A DNA stretch of 64,000 bases from Amphiura filiformis (taxonomy: Eukaryota > Echinodermata > Ophiuroidea > Amphilepidida > Amphiuridae): assembly GCF_039555335.1 (NCBI RefSeq), contig NC_092629.1, positions 3,367,912-3,431,911 of the forward strand, written 5' to 3'. The notes beneath the pieces are model-generated. The model searched no databases and was not told where the DNA came from. It saw only the letters and a list, made by a program, of their open reading frames with translations. Below are positions 62,421 to 64,000 of the stretch, one piece after another (positions within the stretch are counted from its first letter, which is position 1; each line of letters starts with the position of its first letter). The position numbers and the translations under genes were made by a program.

Positions 62421-62486
62421 TCATTGCATAGTTTTTCCTTGGTTTTCTTTTTTTCCTGTGATAAAAAGAAAGCGCAGTGATTGATA

Positions 62487-62822
62487 GTGCGCTACAGGCA
62501 CAATGCCTAGACGTTGACCCACAAGCCTCAGCACACTTTACAGGTTTACCACTACCGCCTCACATCATTCCATAGACCATTTACCAACAATACGGGGATT
62601 TTGCTGCTTCAAGAGCGCACATCCTAGACATTCCACAAATGGCCTTCACAACCAGGATTAGCTCCCCGACTGGTTACAACGAGACAATTAGCAGTAAGTT
62701 CCTTGTTCAGGGGAATTTCAAGATAACTCAATTTTTCCATGAGAGGGTACTAAACCACCACCAGGGAGGGTTCGAACCCTCAACCTCTTGGACCATAGGC
62801 AAACACCTTATTGATTAGGCTA
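62487..62822 (-). mobile_element. tRNA-derived SINE in the right arm
   Basis: On the minus strand: AGTTAGCCTAATCAATAAGG (A box) and GAGGGTTCGAACCCTCC (B box), followed by the body. It ends about 21 bp before the S12 exon, which therefore has a SINE-adjacent acceptor region. Confidence 0.8.
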
Positions 62823-62843
62823 ACTTACTGATTCCAATTGCAG

Positions 62844-63146
62844 TACGATTGATCAGCGGTGATAACGGAGAAGCCAGCAGGGTTGAGGTCTTTGGTATAG
62901 GCAAGTGGCGCTTCCTTATGGTCGGTGGTGACACATGGAACATACAAGCAGCCAATGCTGTATGCAGAGATGTGGGCTACCATCCTGCTTCCGTGGCAAC
63001 AACTGTTGACTTTCACAGCACCGAGATACATCCAGTTAAGTTTCAGAGTTTTTTCTGTGCAGATGATGCCGAGTCAGTATTTGATTGTACGTATGAGTTT
63101 CATTCTGGAGCGGAGCATCTCAATGCTGCAGCTGTCATCTGTCGAG
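62844..63146 (+). CDS. Divergent SRCR domain S12, single exon lacking the C2-C7 pair
   Basis: A 303-nt exon after CCAATTGCAG, ending CGA G|GTAAGA, phase 1 at both ends. It reads VRLISGDNGEASRVEVFGIG, KWRFLMVGGDTWNIQAANAV, CRDVGYHPASVATTVDFHST, QSFFCADDAESVFDCTYEFH and GAEHLNAAAVICRG. C3, C5, C6 and C8 are kept while C2 and C7 are absent, as in S11, to which it is closely similar. It lies on the strand of the main gene and is the last exon I can support. No transmembrane segment or terminal stop exon is seen before the window ends. Confidence 0.87.
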
Positions 63147-63163
63147 GTAAGACCGGGAAGGCG

Positions 63164-63590
63164 AGGTAAGACTGGGAGGGCGAGTTAGCGCAGCGGTAGT
63201 TCCCTCGCTTTGCACCACTGAGGTCCCGGGTTCAAGCCCCGGCGCGGCCCAAGGACTCGTGTGCACTTGGTTTATCCCGATTCCATGCTCGCTCTCGCAG
63301 GTTTTCTCCGGGATCTCTGGTTTCCTCCTGCTTTCAAAAAATCGGTGATTAGTTGTTTGGCTATCAAAAACATCCTTCACCCAATGGAATTTGGGGAGCT
63401 GCATAGATAATTGGTGGATGTTACAATCTAAGTGCGGATAGGTTTGTGCCAAGTTCGGCTGCAACCAGCCTAGTTGATGCGATCTGATTGTGATGATCCA
63501 CCATGGCAGCGAAATTACAGCGCTTTGATCCCTCTAAGATCCGGAAAAGGCGCTATATAAAACACCGAAATTTATTTATTTATTTAATGT
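63164..63590 (+). mobile_element. tRNA-derived SINE with L2-like tail
   Basis: Head GCGAGTTAGCGCAGCGGTAG (A box) and GGTCCCGGGTTCAAGCCCC (B box), a long body, then AAAAGGCGCTATATAAA and a TTTA-repeat end. It begins just inside the intron after S12, and the matching position in the inverted arm (near 61676) lacks it. Confidence 0.85.
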
Positions 63591-64000
63591 ATGCAGTATT
63601 GTTTGTATTAAACGCTCCCCCTCTAATAACCCCCATCCAATTTTGCAATGAATAATTGACAAAAATGCAAAAAATTCCATGCCATTATTGTGTGAGTAAT
63701 CGTACAACTTGGATCAGTTGTGTCAGTGACGATCATTAAATTGCCTGGACAAAACCTATTAAGAGTCAAATTTCCATCAAGTTCATTGCCTAATTATGGT
63801 AGAATTTCACTAATTTGATCAGCTTCTTGCTTTGATGATGTATTTACGGATGTAATTTTGTTGTATTTACCACGTAAATGCCATGTTGTACTTGATTCTG
63901 TAGAAAATCTGCAGTAGAATTAGAATAGTCATAAATCCCTCCTTTCTACAGGAGCACCATCGGGAATTTGAACCCCATTTTAAATTTATTTCATTGAAAA
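63591..64000 (+). other. Intronic sequence, right end of the inverted duplication
   Basis: Matches 60000-60190 and 61640-61676 in inverted orientation. No exon is recognised before the window ends. Confidence 0.6.

Larger units (their letters stand above)
59990..64000. repeat. Large inverted duplication centred near 62.45 kb
   Basis: Read outward from the centre, both arms contain the SINE (62352-62418 against 62487-62548 is the innermost match), then the divergent SRCR exon (61678-61980 minus, 62844-63146 plus), then the post-donor intron (TATTGTTCGTATTAAATGCT-type, near 61650 and 63597), then GAAAGGAGGGATTT and its complement near 60028 and 63932. The left arm holds an extra 1.4-kb element and the right arm an extra SINE, both inserted after duplication. 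The right arm runs to the window end and may continue. Confidence 0.85.

Noticed and set aside
63179..63250. Possible genuine tRNA gene
   Set aside because: A and B boxes are present but the anticodon stem is poor, and the sequence continues into a SINE body with an L2-like tail and TTTA repeat.

Overview
This is animal nuclear DNA, not bacterial. It has short exons bounded by GT-AG introns, abundant non-LTR retrotransposon relics, tRNA-derived SINEs, MITE-like foldback elements, satellites and minisatellites. A secreted or surface mosaic gene rich in SRCR domains, combined with WAP and C-type lectin modules, suggests an invertebrate deuterostome, most likely an echinoderm, where SRCR genes are greatly expanded. 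The species cannot be fixed from the sequence alone.

The only host gene I can support lies on the + strand and crosses almost the whole window. I reconstruct 20 exons. They encode one WAP four-disulfide domain (5758-5901), a short Thr/Ser linker (7459-7509), a C-type lectin domain on two exons (18411-18722, 19291-19449), and then twelve SRCR domains (S1-S12) from 24741 to 63146. Every module begins and ends in intron phase 1, so the modules are freely shufflable. Eight SRCR domains sit on single exons of about 300-315 nt. Four (S2, S3, S4, S8) are split by an intron. The signal-peptide exon and the 3' end were not found, so the gene is incomplete at both ends or continues outside the window. 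That all exons belong to one transcript is inferred from order, strand and phase. Two exons (S1, S3) each carry a one-base deletion.

Layout: 1-5.6 kb is foldback elements and a LINE tail. 5.7-7.5 kb holds the WAP and linker exons. 7.5-18.4 kb is a large intron with a 5.3-kb palindrome of 145-bp repeats, a LINE relic, a SINE, a hAT-type MITE and a second LINE. 18.4-19.5 kb is the lectin domain. 20.1-22.2 kb is a ~120-bp satellite. 24.7-51.6 kb is S1-S10 with transposon-filled introns. 57.2-63.1 kb is a divergent SRCR subfamily, including an inverted copy inside a large inverted duplication.

The most unusual feature is a pair of tandem arrays, each built from the edge of an SRCR exon together with its own 5' splice site. 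One has about 30 units of 87/88 bp in S3 (29.7-32.5 kb). The other has about 65 units of 76/78 bp in S10 (51.6-56.7 kb). Each array therefore repeats coding sequence plus a splice donor dozens of times, mixing frame-preserving and frame-breaking unit lengths. Together with the varied intron positions, lost disulfides and inverted exon copy, this marks a fast-evolving, probably immune-type recognition gene. That function is inference.
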